Shown here in pieces: positions 10,293 through 19,382 of a stretch of 64,000 bases of DNA (position 1 is its first letter; each line of letters begins with the position of its first letter). Location: the NCBI RefSeq assembly GCF_001316245.1, contig NZ_BBDM01000004.1, forward strand, positions 62,001 to 126,000. Reading direction: 5' to 3'. Origin of the DNA: Vulcanisaeta sp. JCM 14467 (GTDB lineage: Archaea > Thermoproteota > Thermoprotei > Thermoproteales > Thermocladiaceae). The notes beneath the pieces are model-generated. The model was not told where the DNA came from. It made no database searches and saw only the letters and a list, made by a program, of their open reading frames with translations. A program made the translations under genes and the position numbers.

Positions 10293-11137
10293 ATGAGACT
10301 TGCCCTATCAGTAATCGTGTTCATTATTGTTATTGCGACGATTGCGATTACGGTCATTGCGTTAAAATCGTTAATGGGCGTCACACCGATGATTTATGTC
10401 GATAAGCTGAGAGGTTTGTTGATTAATGGGTCATTCACGGCGGTCTATAATGAGAGCTCTACGGGCTTTTCCAGCGAGAACGGGTCTAGCCATGGATTTG
10501 TATGTAGCGAGACGTATTGGTACAGTGTTGGTTTTGTTAATGGCACTAGGGCTATAATTACCATGAATAATGGCTCATGCGTACCAACTACATGACTCCG
10601 CCATCGCAGGAGATGATTAGGTGGGTGAATGGCACGAGTTTCTGCTTCGCTATTCACGTAATGCTTAATAAACGCAGTGCTAAGACCGCCGAGTGCCTAC
10701 CGCCCGGTACAGGTAAGTTAATTAACTTGGCTGTGCCGTTTAGTGAGTTGCTGGGTAACGTCACGATCAACTTAACGGCCGAGGATTACAGCATTAATTA
10801 CTCCATGATAACCCACATACACTACGTAAACACCACTAAGTGGCGTGGGCAAACCACATACTGCTTCCAGGTAACTAGCGAGTTAAACAGCAACACTTTC
10901 TACGGTATGGAGCCTAATGCAGCCCTACGTAGGGTGATTGATGAGTATAACGTGACGGAGTTCCTATGCCTATTACCCAATGGGTTACCAGCTATCATAA
11001 TCTTTAACGAGACGATAACCACGAAGATACCACTGGCGCACATAACATCACACACGAGCGAGCATGGCGTACAGGAGCTCGTGAGTTATGAATTGAATTA
11101 CTTCAACGTAACGGCATTCAACGAAGCTGTATCATAA
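10293..11137 (+). CDS. Signal-anchored, sequon-rich surface protein of unknown function (one frameshift)
   Basis: I do not recognise the family. Residues 4-30 form one strongly hydrophobic helix (SVIVFIIVIATIAITVIALK), a signal anchor, and the rest is extracytoplasmic in character. The two frame pieces join near 10590 and give about 280 residues. I count about 13 N-x-S/T sites (for example YNESS, VNGT, INLTAE, FNETIT), which suggests heavy N-glycosylation on the cell surface. Several cysteines (FVCSETYW, FCFAI, ECLPPG, YCFQV, FLCLLP) could form disulfides. A TATA-like CTTAAATAT lies 27 bases upstream of the ATG. Confidence 0.55.
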
Positions 11138-11367
11138 ACGGAAAACCAGCATGGTGGCTAAAGTCCCTGAGACTGTGAGTTAAGTACGCCGTCTAGTTCA
11201 ATCATAAAATAGTCGTAATTACCAATCATGAAGTTAGGAAAAGTAAGCTGCACTGAACATTATTCTCCTAACGTGAATTTGAGCTCTTAGCCCATAACGT
11301 AGTTAACGGTTATGCAATAAGCACTATGGCGACTTGAAGGTACCACTTGATTAGTGTTGAACCGTAG

Positions 11368-12345
11368 CTATATTACCTTCCTCCTACCGAAGAACCTAAC
11401 CGTGAATACCGCAACAAATGGATTAATGAATCCCAGGTCCTGGAATTCCGCATTTAATGATTGGGCCATTCCGCGGATAAGCACGCCCTCACGATGATCC
11501 ATCACCCATGGCGCATCCCTCGCTGGGATGTTCCTACTGATTTGGGCGTTAAGTGATAATATTGATACCGCCAGCAGGGCCCAGGCCACCGGGTTCGTTG
11601 GCAGGGGCTGTATTGGTATTGAAGCTATCAATGAGCTTATTGTCTCTATGGAGGACGTTAATGAAGTCTCCACGGGGCCTATCCGCTTAATAGCCTCTGC
11701 ATATAGTAAGTAGGGCACCACATTACCAATTATTGCCAATGCCAATGGATAATAGTAGGCATTAAGGATTAGGATTGGCACTGTGAGATTCCGCATCACT
11801 ATGTATGAAATTAGGAGTGTACCAAGTGATTGGCCAAATATGAAATTGATAATATCAGCATCAGTAACCCTCACAAGGGCCATCGTGTACACTAGGTTCA
11901 TTACCATAAGTATTAACGCAATGTACATGGAATCACCATAACCCTGGAACAACAGGTATAGAGCTCCAAGTAAGGTTACTGCCGATATTACATACCTCGC
12001 GTTAACACACTTATTATTGACATACTCAATGATTATTAACGGCACTATATAGCTCGAGCTTAATAACGCTGTTAATCCACCAACACCGCCGGATAACTTG
12101 GTGTATAAGTAAACAAGTACGTAATTAACCGGTGATATTAAGAGACCCTTAATTATTGACTTCTCATCATAACCACGTAGTAGCAACACTATGAGGAGTA
12201 ATGATACTGAGAATAGGTAGCTTGAGGCAATGAGTTCATTGATACTAAATAGCCTAAGGGCTAGGTAGGTGAGTGGGTACGAGACTCCCCACAGGGCCGA
12301 GGCGAGCATCGCCAGTACTAGGTACCGCTTGGCCATAGGACTCAC
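11368..12345 (-). CDS. DMT-superfamily (EamA-like) transporter
   Basis: The 325-residue protein has about ten hydrophobic segments (from RYLVLAMLASALWGVSYPLTYLAL to WALLAVSILSLNAQI). It shows the EamA feature near the end, GPVETSLTSSIETISSLIASI, equivalent to the conserved second-repeat motif. Drug/metabolite transporters of this fold export small metabolites; the substrate is unknown. The last 50 or so residues after SLNAQISRN are not membrane-like (DAPWVMDHREGVLIRG...) and exceed the usual length, so the true end may be earlier and the tail could come from a frameshift. The start is GTG at 12345 or ATG at 12336. Bases 11138-11367 hold no gene. Confidence 0.7.
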   Translation of the reverse strand: MSPMAKRYLVLAMLASALWGVSYPLTYLALRLFSINELIASSYLFSVSLLLIVLLLRGYDEKSIIKGLLISPVNYVLVYLYTKLSGGVGGLTALLSSSYIVPLIIIEYVNNKCVNARYVISAVTLLGALYLLFQGYGDSMYIALILMVMNLVYTMALVRVTDADIINFIFGQSLGTLLISYIVMRNLTVPILILNAYYYPLALAIIGNVVPYLLYAEAIKRIGPVETSLTSSIETISSLIASIPIQPLPTNPVAWALLAVSILSLNAQISRNIPARDAPWVMDHREGVLIRGMAQSLNAEFQDLGFINPFVAVFTVRFFGRRKVI

Positions 12346-12406
12346 CGGAGGTTTACGAAACTAAGAAGATAGGCAAAACTTTTGCTGTTCTTGATTATTA
12401 AAAATC

Positions 12407-12430
12407 TTTCTAAATCAATTTTTTTAGAAA
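12407..12430 (-). terminator. Hairpin between the MFS and DMT genes
   Basis: TTTCTAAA (12407-12414) and TTTAGAAA (12423-12430) are perfect inverted repeats with an 8-base loop. On the minus strand the hairpin lies about 90 bases after the MFS stop and is followed by a T-rich tract (GATTTTTAATAATC). It could terminate the MFS transcript or mark the promoter of the DMT gene. Confidence 0.4.
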
Positions 12431-12519
12431 TTAGGTAAGAGTAACGATAAATCACTCACGGGTATCATCAGTAATATTTAACATTGAGTAATGAGAAATA
12501 AGTTTGAGTTTTTAGACAA

Positions 12520-13904
12520 TCACTTACTCGCTGCTTGGTCAAGCGCATGTACAGGCAACCCCCTGGTTTCAACACCAAATATGAACCACGCGAGTGCCGC
12601 AGAGAAGCCGATTACATAGAGTACCAGGTTAGCAAGTAAGTACGTTAGGGTGCTGGCTGAGGCGAGTAGGTAATAAATGAGCACTACGTACATCACCCAT
12701 GCGGCGAGTCTGACAATGCCAACCCAGGTGGCCCTAACCCTCGTTGGGTATAATTCGGGCTCTAGGAGCACTCTAACGGCCCACCCGAACTCACTGAATA
12801 CCATGTTTAGGAATAGTAGTACATAGAATATTACTAGTGATGAGGCCAAGGCACTATGACTCATTAGGCCGTATATTACGAATATAGGTATCATTGTGAG
12901 TAAACCGCCTAGGAAGGAAATTAGGGTGAAGGTCTTCCTACTCAACCTATCAATTACTAATCCAATTAATCCAGCCACTGAGGCACCAACATTAGCCCAC
13001 AGCAGTACCTGCGTGGCCAGTACCTCATTGTTTGAGAAGGGTAGTGAGGTAGGTAGATGATGTAGTATGCCATTAATCCATACGTGGCTAATTGGGATAT
13101 GCCGAGTAAGGTCAGAACCAAGGTCCTGAACCACAGTGGTGGGAACCTAATACCCTGGATATCTTGTGGCTGACTTCCCGTTAAGGCGTAGGATAGTCCA
13201 TACTCATTGGCGACCCTTTCAGCTTCACCAATCCTACCTCTAACGAGGAGCCACCTGACGGACTCAGGCGTTATTAACCTAATGATTATCGCCACTATTA
13301 GGACTATTATGGCCGAACTAATCATGGTCCAAGTAGCAGATAACTGAGTACTATTCATTAACGCTATCAGTAATATTGCAGCTGCTATGGCTGCGCCAAT
13401 ATTATCGAAGTTCGTTATTAAGACGAGCATAGCACCCCTATAATTATACGGCATTAACTCCGTGGTAGCCGCAAGCGCCGGTGGCTCCTCACCGCCAACA
13501 CCAATCTCAGCCAATATGTAGGATACCATGAATGGTATAAACGCCTCCGATGCTGGGATGATTTTTGATAAAAGTATTGATATGCCCATGCCTACTAAGC
13601 CGATGGTGTAGAGGGTCATTGTGTAGGCGTATATGCCTCTCCTACCGACAATGTCAGCTAGCCTACCCATAACCACATTACCAATCATTAAGGAGATAGG
13701 TCCAAGAGCCGCGGCAATGGGCACTAGGAACTTAGGTATATACTTAGAAAAGTACTGAATTGACATTACACCACTCGTAGTTATGAATCCCCATATTAAA
13801 AACGTAAGTGAATAACTCGTAAACATGGCATAATGAATCCCTGACAACTTTATGTCTCTGGCTGTCTCCATATCAATCACTCTGTTATTATTAATCAATA
13901 ACAT
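12520..13904 (-). CDS. MFS transporter, sugar-porter/metabolite-H+ symporter type (one frameshift)
   Basis: About 12 hydrophobic segments. Motif A is GRLADIVGRRGIY between helices 2 and 3, and TPESVRWLLVRGRIGEAE matches the loop after helix 6 of sugar-porter-type MFS proteins. The breakpoint is near 13100: one piece ends in non-membrane sequence, while the other picks up TLPFSNNEVLATQVLLWANVGASVAGLIGLVIDRLSRKT. The ORF opens at 13904, but a TATA-like CTTTAAAAATA at about 13909-13919 lies only about ten bases upstream. The starts GTG 13880 or ATG 13871 (METARDIKLSG) therefore fit better. Substrate unknown; sugars or organic acids are typical. Confidence 0.82.
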
Positions 13905-14030
13905 AGTTATTTTTAAAGATTACTCGAAAATACTAACTATTTACCTAAACGTAGAACGATTATTAATCAGCGGTACATCGTTAAGGAAGAGAATGCTTAT
14001 TAAATGGGAATGAATGATTAAGTGATTACC

Positions 14031-14660
14031 TTACTCTTCCTCAGCCTCCTGAGGTATTTCTATGTTCATTTTCTTGAACCAACCCATGTAGTAACTCTTG
14101 ATCTTGTCCCTAACCTCATCAAAGTGCTTCGGCAACTCAACAGGGTCCAGACCCTTGGCTAAATACTGCGAGAAGCGGGCCTTATACAATGTCTCATTCT
14201 CACCCTTAAGCTTCTCCGCATACTCCGCTATGTGCTTACCGCCTATCCTATCCTCATCAGGGAGTATCTCCTCACCATGCGGAACCTCCAAGCCTGCATC
14301 AAGGGCTCCCTTAAGGACTGCAAATATGCGGGCACCCTTGATTGGCCTGTGCAGGCCAATATCGAGTATCGCCTTCTTAACGCCCTTAAGCAATGCCTTA
14401 TAACCAATTATTAAACCCACGAGATACGCACTTGAGGTATTCTTCAAACCACCCTTCCAGCCAAAGTCGACTAACTCCTTAGACGTGGCACTTACGACAA
14501 CCTCATCACCCATGACCTTGGGCACAACGACCTGGGCAATTATGTACCTATTAGTCCTCCTAACCACCAGTCTAGGCAAGCCACTCTTAATCATCTCCCT
14601 ACGCCTGTAATAATTCGTCTTACCCTCCCTCCTTCGTCTGAACTTGACTTTATATCTCAT
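14031..14660 (-). CDS. rpl18: 50S ribosomal protein uL18
   Basis: The start is taken as ATG 14660 ([21 protein letters not shown]), the conserved N-terminus of archaeal L18; the longer frame to 14678 adds only MPTWIL. About 209 residues. The regions [70 protein letters not shown] are diagnostic of the archaeal/eukaryotic form (L5e family). It binds 5S rRNA. It stands alone here, outside the usual S5-L18 cluster neighbours, and the frame is intact. Confidence 0.95.
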   Translation of the reverse strand: MRYKVKFRRRREGKTNYYRRREMIKSGLPRLVVRRTNRYIIAQVVVPKVMGDEVVVSATSKELVDFGWKGGLKNTSSAYLVGLIIGYKALLKGVKKAILDIGLHRPIKGARIFAVLKGALDAGLEVPHGEEILPDEDRIGGKHIAEYAEKLKGENETLYKARFSQYLAKGLDPVELPKHFDEVRDKIKSYYMGWFKKMNIEIPQEAEEE

Positions 14661-14754
14661 TAAAATCCACGTAGGCAATATGATGTTTTTAAATTTTGTG
14701 CAGTGCTTGCCGTGGCCACCCTCTCTGTGAGTGTTAATCGCTTGAGGTGCTTGT

Positions 14755-15714
14755 TTATGATTTGTCTCTTCTTTTCATCTTTCGTTCTCTCGTATTTTCG
14801 GCAGAGTACTTCCACAACCTGCGCCCTAATGTCTTCGTATTTTCAAACACGTACATGGGTATTGTGACAGCTAGGTATTTACCACTCTTATTAACGTAGC
14901 TATAAAACTCATTGCTGTATTTAGCATTTAAAGCATCAATAACTTTGTCGGCCTCAACCTCATCTCTTCGCCACCTAATCTCCATATTAGCAATCCTCTT
15001 TAGCCCTGCCCATTTCTCGAAGCCCAACGCATCAAGTACATCCCTTAGTATGGGCGGTAAGATGGTAATCATCGCCCTGGCAAGGTCAATGGCATAGCCG
15101 CTTAAAAAAATTGTCATGTAAATAACATTAGCATTAGGATCATTGGGGGTATTTATGCCACCTAAACCTGTCCTGCAGCTTTTCAAGAATGGGCTCCCAC
15201 TTATCGAGTTCCTCACCCGACATCACTATACTAATTATAGCTTCATTATAGGCATGGCCATTAACCGTGGTCTTCGTAACACCCGCATCCTCATTGCCAA
15301 GAACCGCGGTGAACACGAATGTCAAAAGCCCCTCCTCACTAAGTTTGCCAATATCACTGAGGATTTTTACCCTTAATTGATTTATGACTGGACTTTAGGT
15401 GCCACTTGATCGTTACATCATTCTCATTAACATTAACGACGTTTACATGTATGTAATTTACACCTGGATAAAGAAGTGCCCAAACAATGACCTGCCAAGC
15501 CTGCGTTGTGCCATAGCGGCCTTACCCTTCTCAGCAAACCCATCAGCTTCCTAATCTCGTTGCCGGCCTCGTACCAGTAGTTTATGAACTTCTCAACAAT
15601 CCTTAGCAGGTCATTTATGACCTCATCGCTGTACCTGCCCCTCAGCCGTTGCTCCAGCCTGTCACGCTTCACCAGTCTCTCATCCATTGTCTCATCAACC
15701 CACCACGTTTCCAA
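14755..15714 (-). pseudogene. Broken gene for an unrecognised, possibly repeat-family, crenarchaeal protein
   Basis: Several frame pieces read on in order on the minus strand and look like one damaged gene of about 320 codons. They are MDERLVKRDRLEQRLRGRYSDEV..., GFAEKGKAAMAQRRLGRSLFGHFF, GVNYIHVNVVNVNENDVTIKWHLKSSHK, VKILSDIGKLSEEGLLTFVFTAVLG, and YMTIFLSGYAIDLARAMITILPPILRDVL up to a lysine-rich end. Frame changes fall near 15555, 15465, 15372 and 15140. I do not recognise the domain; the style is that of multi-copy Thermoproteales families such as PaREP2, but this is a guess. Its 5' end lies directly against the truncated DapA-family gene, so it may have come in by insertion. Confidence 0.4.
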
Positions 15715-15746
15715 ACCATCCTAATGGCTTCGCTCAACAACTTAAT

Positions 15747-16358
15747 GGCCTTATTTACGGCGTTTTTAAGAGGGCTGTTGAGATTGTTAGGGAGGTTAGA
15801 AGGATTGGTGTTGATGTATTGACGATATCACAGCCATACCCACAACCATTCGATGAGAGAGGTGTTCTGGACTACGTATGCGCATTGTCAAGGGAGTTTG
15901 GCGGTGATGTCATGCTTTATAATGAGTCTGCCGTTGGTAATCCCCTGAGCCCATCAATGGTCATTAAGATCCTGGACAAATGCCCAAACATTAAGTACCT
16001 TAAGGATAGCCCCCACGATATGATCGGCCTACATAATATTGTCGGTATACCCAGAGTTGAGGGTTATGGCCGGTAGCGATGGCTTGATATACGGCATAAT
16101 GCTTGCCGGCAGCGTGGACATTGTGCCCCTGCGATAACCCCATTCCCCGAGTTGATCATTAAGATCGTTAATGAGTTAAGGAGTGGTAATTATGTGGAGA
16201 CGAGGAGACTCCAGGATTTCATAATTAGGGTCAGGAGTGTGTTAAAGGCGGGCAGCCTGAGTGGTGATTATGGGTATGCCATGTCCCTTGTTGGGGTTGA
16301 CATTGATAAGCCAAGACCACCCTATGAGGATCCTGATGAAAGACGAAGGAATTCATAA
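15747..16358 (+). pseudogene. 5'-truncated DapA-family aldolase (dihydrodipicolinate synthase/KDG aldolase type)
   Basis: The frame from about 15765 matches the second part of the DapA fold: AVEIVREVRRIGVDVLTISQPYPQPFDERGVLDYV, then DVMLYNESAVGNPLS, then PNIKYLKDSPHD with the Schiff-base lysine context (Y-L-K-D-S). It then frameshifts near 16060 into AGSDGLIYGIMLAGSVD and again near 16125 into PFPELIIKIVNELRSGNYVE. The first 90-odd residues of the family, including the GTTGE motif, are absent; upstream sequence belongs to the oppositely oriented broken gene. So this is a truncated remnant and not merely a frameshifted gene. It lies tail to tail with GAPOR, and a former role in an Entner-Doudoroff-type sugar pathway is plausible. 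Confidence 0.7.
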
Positions 16359-16396
16359 GGAATTCGTTAATTTCACTTGGTCTCATTAAGCAATGA

Positions 16397-18271
16397 TTAG
16401 TGAGTTAGCCCAAGACCTGAGTTAATGGTCTCCTTAAACCTCCTCCACCAATTAATATAGTCCTCGTAATCCTCGAACCTCCACTCCTTAGAGCCTACCT
16501 CCCTTGCTATCGTCGAGACCACGTCCCTAGTCCTCTCGCCCTCCCAAGGTCTTGGCTCCGCACCAGCCTTTATCGAGTACTTAGCAACCTCCTTATAGAC
16601 ATCCTTATTAGGCGCCATCCCGGTTATCTCAAGGTATAACTTATCGAGAACGGGTTCAGCCAGCCCCTATGGAACCTACAAAGCCCTGCGTCATCGATTA
16701 AGGCCTCAGTAATGGCCCTACTGAGTGATGACTTTGCGAAGTCCTCGGGGCCCATGAACGTTGGTGTGTAATTAGTCCAGTACCTGCCAGTACGTACATT
16801 GGCGCAACCATTCCGGGCGCCAGTAGAGGTTTGGCGTCATGTAACCATCATTCCCATAGGCCACATAAACTACCAAGTCCCTGAAGGACTTACCAACTCA
16901 GGCTCTATCATGGAATATCTCATCAAGCTTTCTCGCAGCAACCCTAATCCCATTCTCGGCAATTAACCTAAGTACCTCGCTGGACTTCTCAATGAAGCCA
17001 CTAATTACCTCCTTAGCCAACCTGGCGTTCTTGTGGGAATCAACCTCCGGGTTGAATTTCATTGGGTCGAAAATGGGCTTATCACTTATCCCAACCTCCT
17101 CAGGCCTCAACAAGCCGTGCTCAATAGTGTCAAAGACCCAGGCAACCACATGCCCCATCTCAATTGCATCCAGCCCATACTGATCAATTAAGTCCACGAG
17201 TGGTACCGCCTCCTCGAATATGTAGTTACCAATGAATGGACCCATAGCATGGAATGGCTCGTAATCCACCTTCTTACCGCGCCAAACCTTCTTACAAACA
17301 ACCGAACAACCAAAATCTCCACAATTATACCAGCTCTTGCTCTTTACGAAGACCTCGTCATTAAAGGGCTTCCAGAAGAGCCTGAGTATGGCTTCAACAT
17401 GCTGTATCCTAACCTCCCTGGGCAGGTATATGGATTTATAGCCAAAAAGCGGTAATAACTCGCGGTAATGAGGATAGTTAACGCCGAAGGTTCCTCCAGT
17501 GCCCATGCTTGGGTCAAACCTATACTTAACGGTTTTCTCATCCATAACCTGCCTAAAGGGCTTCTTGAAGGACTCAATCATGACCTTATTGATGAAGTCC
17601 ATGTCAGTGACTTTGGCATACCTAGCCCTGTACGTGCCGCCGGCCACAATACCAACCACGTTATGGCCCATGGCAAGGGCAGTGCCAGGACCACCCCTCG
17701 CCGCGAAATCCTCAGCCCCAGGCCTAAACTCACCCTTAGCTGGGTTAACGTCTATGGACACCAACGCACCGTTGTACGTGCTGAGCGCCTGGGCCCACAA
17801 CCACGGCCCTTGCATTATACTTAACGAAGAAGTCCCTGTACGTGTCGAGGAGGTACTTCGTGAAGGCATAGGCGCGTGGTAACCACCATACTCAAAGACA
17901 GGGTCTGTGTCCTTCAGCTCGATCCCGTCGCTTGACATGAAGACTACCACGGGCTTCCTAGCCCTACCCGTTATCACCACCGCATCAATGCCAGCCCCCA
18001 TGAATTTATATGCGGCACCGCCCAGGGCAGCCACATGGAGCGTCCTCGTCATTGGGCTCTTGAAAACAGCTATTAACCTGTGGAAGCCTGGCATTTTGCC
18101 GCCGATGAAGGGCCCCATGCCGAGTATAAACGGTGCGCTTGGGTCGAGTGGGTCTAGGTTCCAGGTCTTTGCCTCATTATGTATCCTGACACCCAACGTC
18201 ACTGGTCCCTGGGCTGCCGTATCCTCAATTTTCCAGGAATTGGAGTTAAGGTCAAGTCTCAGTACCCTCAC
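16397..18271 (-). CDS. gor: Glyceraldehyde-3-phosphate:ferredoxin oxidoreductase (GAPOR), tungsten enzyme, several frameshifts
   Basis: The protein of about 620 residues belongs to the AOR family. It matches the GAPOR branch (Pyrococcus GOR pattern): RIHNEAKTWNLDPLDP, GPFIGGKMPGFHRLIAVFKSP, AARGGPGTALAMGHNVVGI, TGGTFGVNYPHYRELLPLF, CGDFGCSVVCKK for the 4Fe-4S cluster, and GLCRFHRGW near the end. GAPOR oxidises glyceraldehyde-3-phosphate to 3-phosphoglycerate in glycolysis with ferredoxin as acceptor. Frame breaks occur near 17883 and 17790 (between them the real frame reads YAFTKYLLDTYRDFFVKYNARAVVVGP), near 16815, 16780 and 16625. An in-frame TGA stands at 16898 between HDRA and VGKSFRDLVVY. 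The start is GTG 18271. Confidence 0.85.
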
Positions 18272-18322
18272 AAGCGTTGCCTAGCCAAACCCAATAATAG
18301 GCTTTCTTGAGTAATCTGTGAA

Positions 18323-18335
18323 TAGGTAATACCTA
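18323..18335. promoter_or_regulatory. Palindrome between GAPOR and the CBS gene
   Basis: TAGGTA-A-TACCTA is a perfect inverted repeat with one central base. It lies between the divergent start regions of GAPOR (18271) and the CBS-domain gene (18403), so a regulator bound here could act on both. Confidence 0.35.
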
Positions 18336-18402
18336 CTTAGTATGGGTGTTTAGAGAAATACTTATTAACCCATTACACCCAGTTATACTCAGTAGACCCA
18401 GC

Positions 18403-18789
18403 ATGAGGATCAAGGAATTAATTAGGGATGGTGTCATATCCTGTAAATCCGCCGACCCAATAACCTGTGCCGTTGCTAAAATGTACATGAATAATGTCGG
18501 TAGTGTTCTCATTATTGATGAGGATGAGAAACCCGTTGGAATATTCACCGAGAGGGACCTGGTCAGGGTTGTGGCTGAGGGTATTAGCCTTGACACGCCA
18601 CTGATGAAGGTTATGAGTAGGAAATTAATAACCGCGAACACCGCAGAGTCCGTGATCTCAGCCGCGATGAAGATGATTGAGAATAACATAAGGCACTTAC
18701 CAGTTGTTGAGGAGGGTAAGGCAGTCGGCATGGTCAGCATTAGGGACTTGGTAAGGGCGTTAATGGCACAGGAACTTGCTTATCCATAG
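18403..18789 (+). CDS. Tandem CBS-domain protein
   Basis: From ATG 18403 the protein has 128 residues and consists of two CBS repeats: SCKSADPITCAVAKMYMNNVGSVLIIDEDEKPVGIFTERDLVRVV and NTAESVISAAMKMIENNIRHLPVVEEGKAVGMVSIRDLVRAL. Such stand-alone proteins bind adenine nucleotides (AMP, ATP, SAM) and regulate partners. The open frame extends to a GTG at 18346, but the family starts at MRIKELI and a TATA-like TTATTAAC near 18361-18368 supports the shorter form. It is transcribed divergently from GAPOR; a regulatory link is possible but unproven. Confidence 0.85.
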   Translation: MRIKELIRDGVISCKSADPITCAVAKMYMNNVGSVLIIDEDEKPVGIFTERDLVRVVAEGISLDTPLMKVMSRKLITANTAESVISAAMKMIENNIRHLPVVEEGKAVGMVSIRDLVRALMAQELAYP

Positions 18790-18907
18790 GGCAATTGTAA
18801 AATAATCGCCCAGGTCAATAATAATCACTTTTTAATTGGAGGGTCATTAAGGGAAAGGCAATTTTAAGTTTTAATAATGGAGGTAAAAATTTAACAAATG
18901 CACTGTA

Positions 18908-19093
18908 TCACGCAGCCTTATACTTACCATCAGTCTTTACTACCTTCCCATCCTTTATCAATCTCGTAAGCTGCGCCTTAACAACATTAACCCTCTCCTC
19001 ACCAACAGCCTTCGCAATCTCCTCAGCCGTGAATTCCTTACCCTTATTGCTCGTTAGATAGTCAAGTATCTTCTTCTTGATCCCCTCAACCAT
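18908..19093 (-). CDS. Small winged-helix DNA-binding protein (61 residues)
   Basis: The whole protein is one winged helix-turn-helix: KKKILDYLTSNKGKEFTAEEIAKAVGEERVNVVKAQLTRLIKDGKVVKTDGKYKAA. The second and third helices (AEEIAKAVG, RVNVVKAQLTRLIKDG) and the wing (KVVKTDGKYK) are clear. It ends at its wing, so it has no sensor domain. A perfect 21-base inverted repeat overlaps its TATA box (19122-19142), which suggests self-repression. Small proteins of this kind in crenarchaea may also act as chromatin proteins. Confidence 0.75.
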   Translation of the reverse strand: MVEGIKKKILDYLTSNKGKEFTAEEIAKAVGEERVNVVKAQLTRLIKDGKVVKTDGKYKAA

Positions 19094-19121
19094 ACAAAGT
19101 AAAAAAATTATTCCTTTAGGT

Positions 19122-19142
19122 TATAAAGGTATTGCCTTTATA
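19122..19142. promoter_or_regulatory. Perfect inverted repeat over the promoter of the small wHTH gene
   Basis: TATAAAGG (19122-19129) and CCTTTATA (19135-19142) form 8-base arms around a 5-base spacer. On the minus strand the left arm is the TATA box (CTTTATAA) about 30 bases before the wHTH start codon. The right arm offers a TATA box for the plus strand. Bases 19143-19382 hold no gene that I can see. Confidence 0.5.
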
Positions 19143-19382
19143 TTTGTGAAGTATCAACCGTAATTTGCCGGGTTAATCAATGATATAAATAAATACACGG
19201 ACATACCCAATACTTGTCCCATCCCCTGAGAAAATTTCTTAGCTTATCATAATTAAGGCAATTAATTTATTGATAATTTTAAGGTGAATATACCATTATT
19301 CACGCGTAGAAAGAGATTTCAAAGTCATACTACCGTAGGCAACAACCTATTATACTGGTTTTTTATGGCTCATTAATTAGTA

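Noticed and set aside
17468-17882. Two plus-strand frames of 118 and 127 codons inside GAPOR
   Set aside because: They lie opposite conserved GAPOR sequence (AARGGPG region) and have no promoter, motif or plausible protein character.
18346-18402. N-terminal extension of the CBS protein from GTG 18346
   Set aside because: The extra 19 residues are unlike the family and cover a TATA-like element; ATG 18403 gives the normal length.
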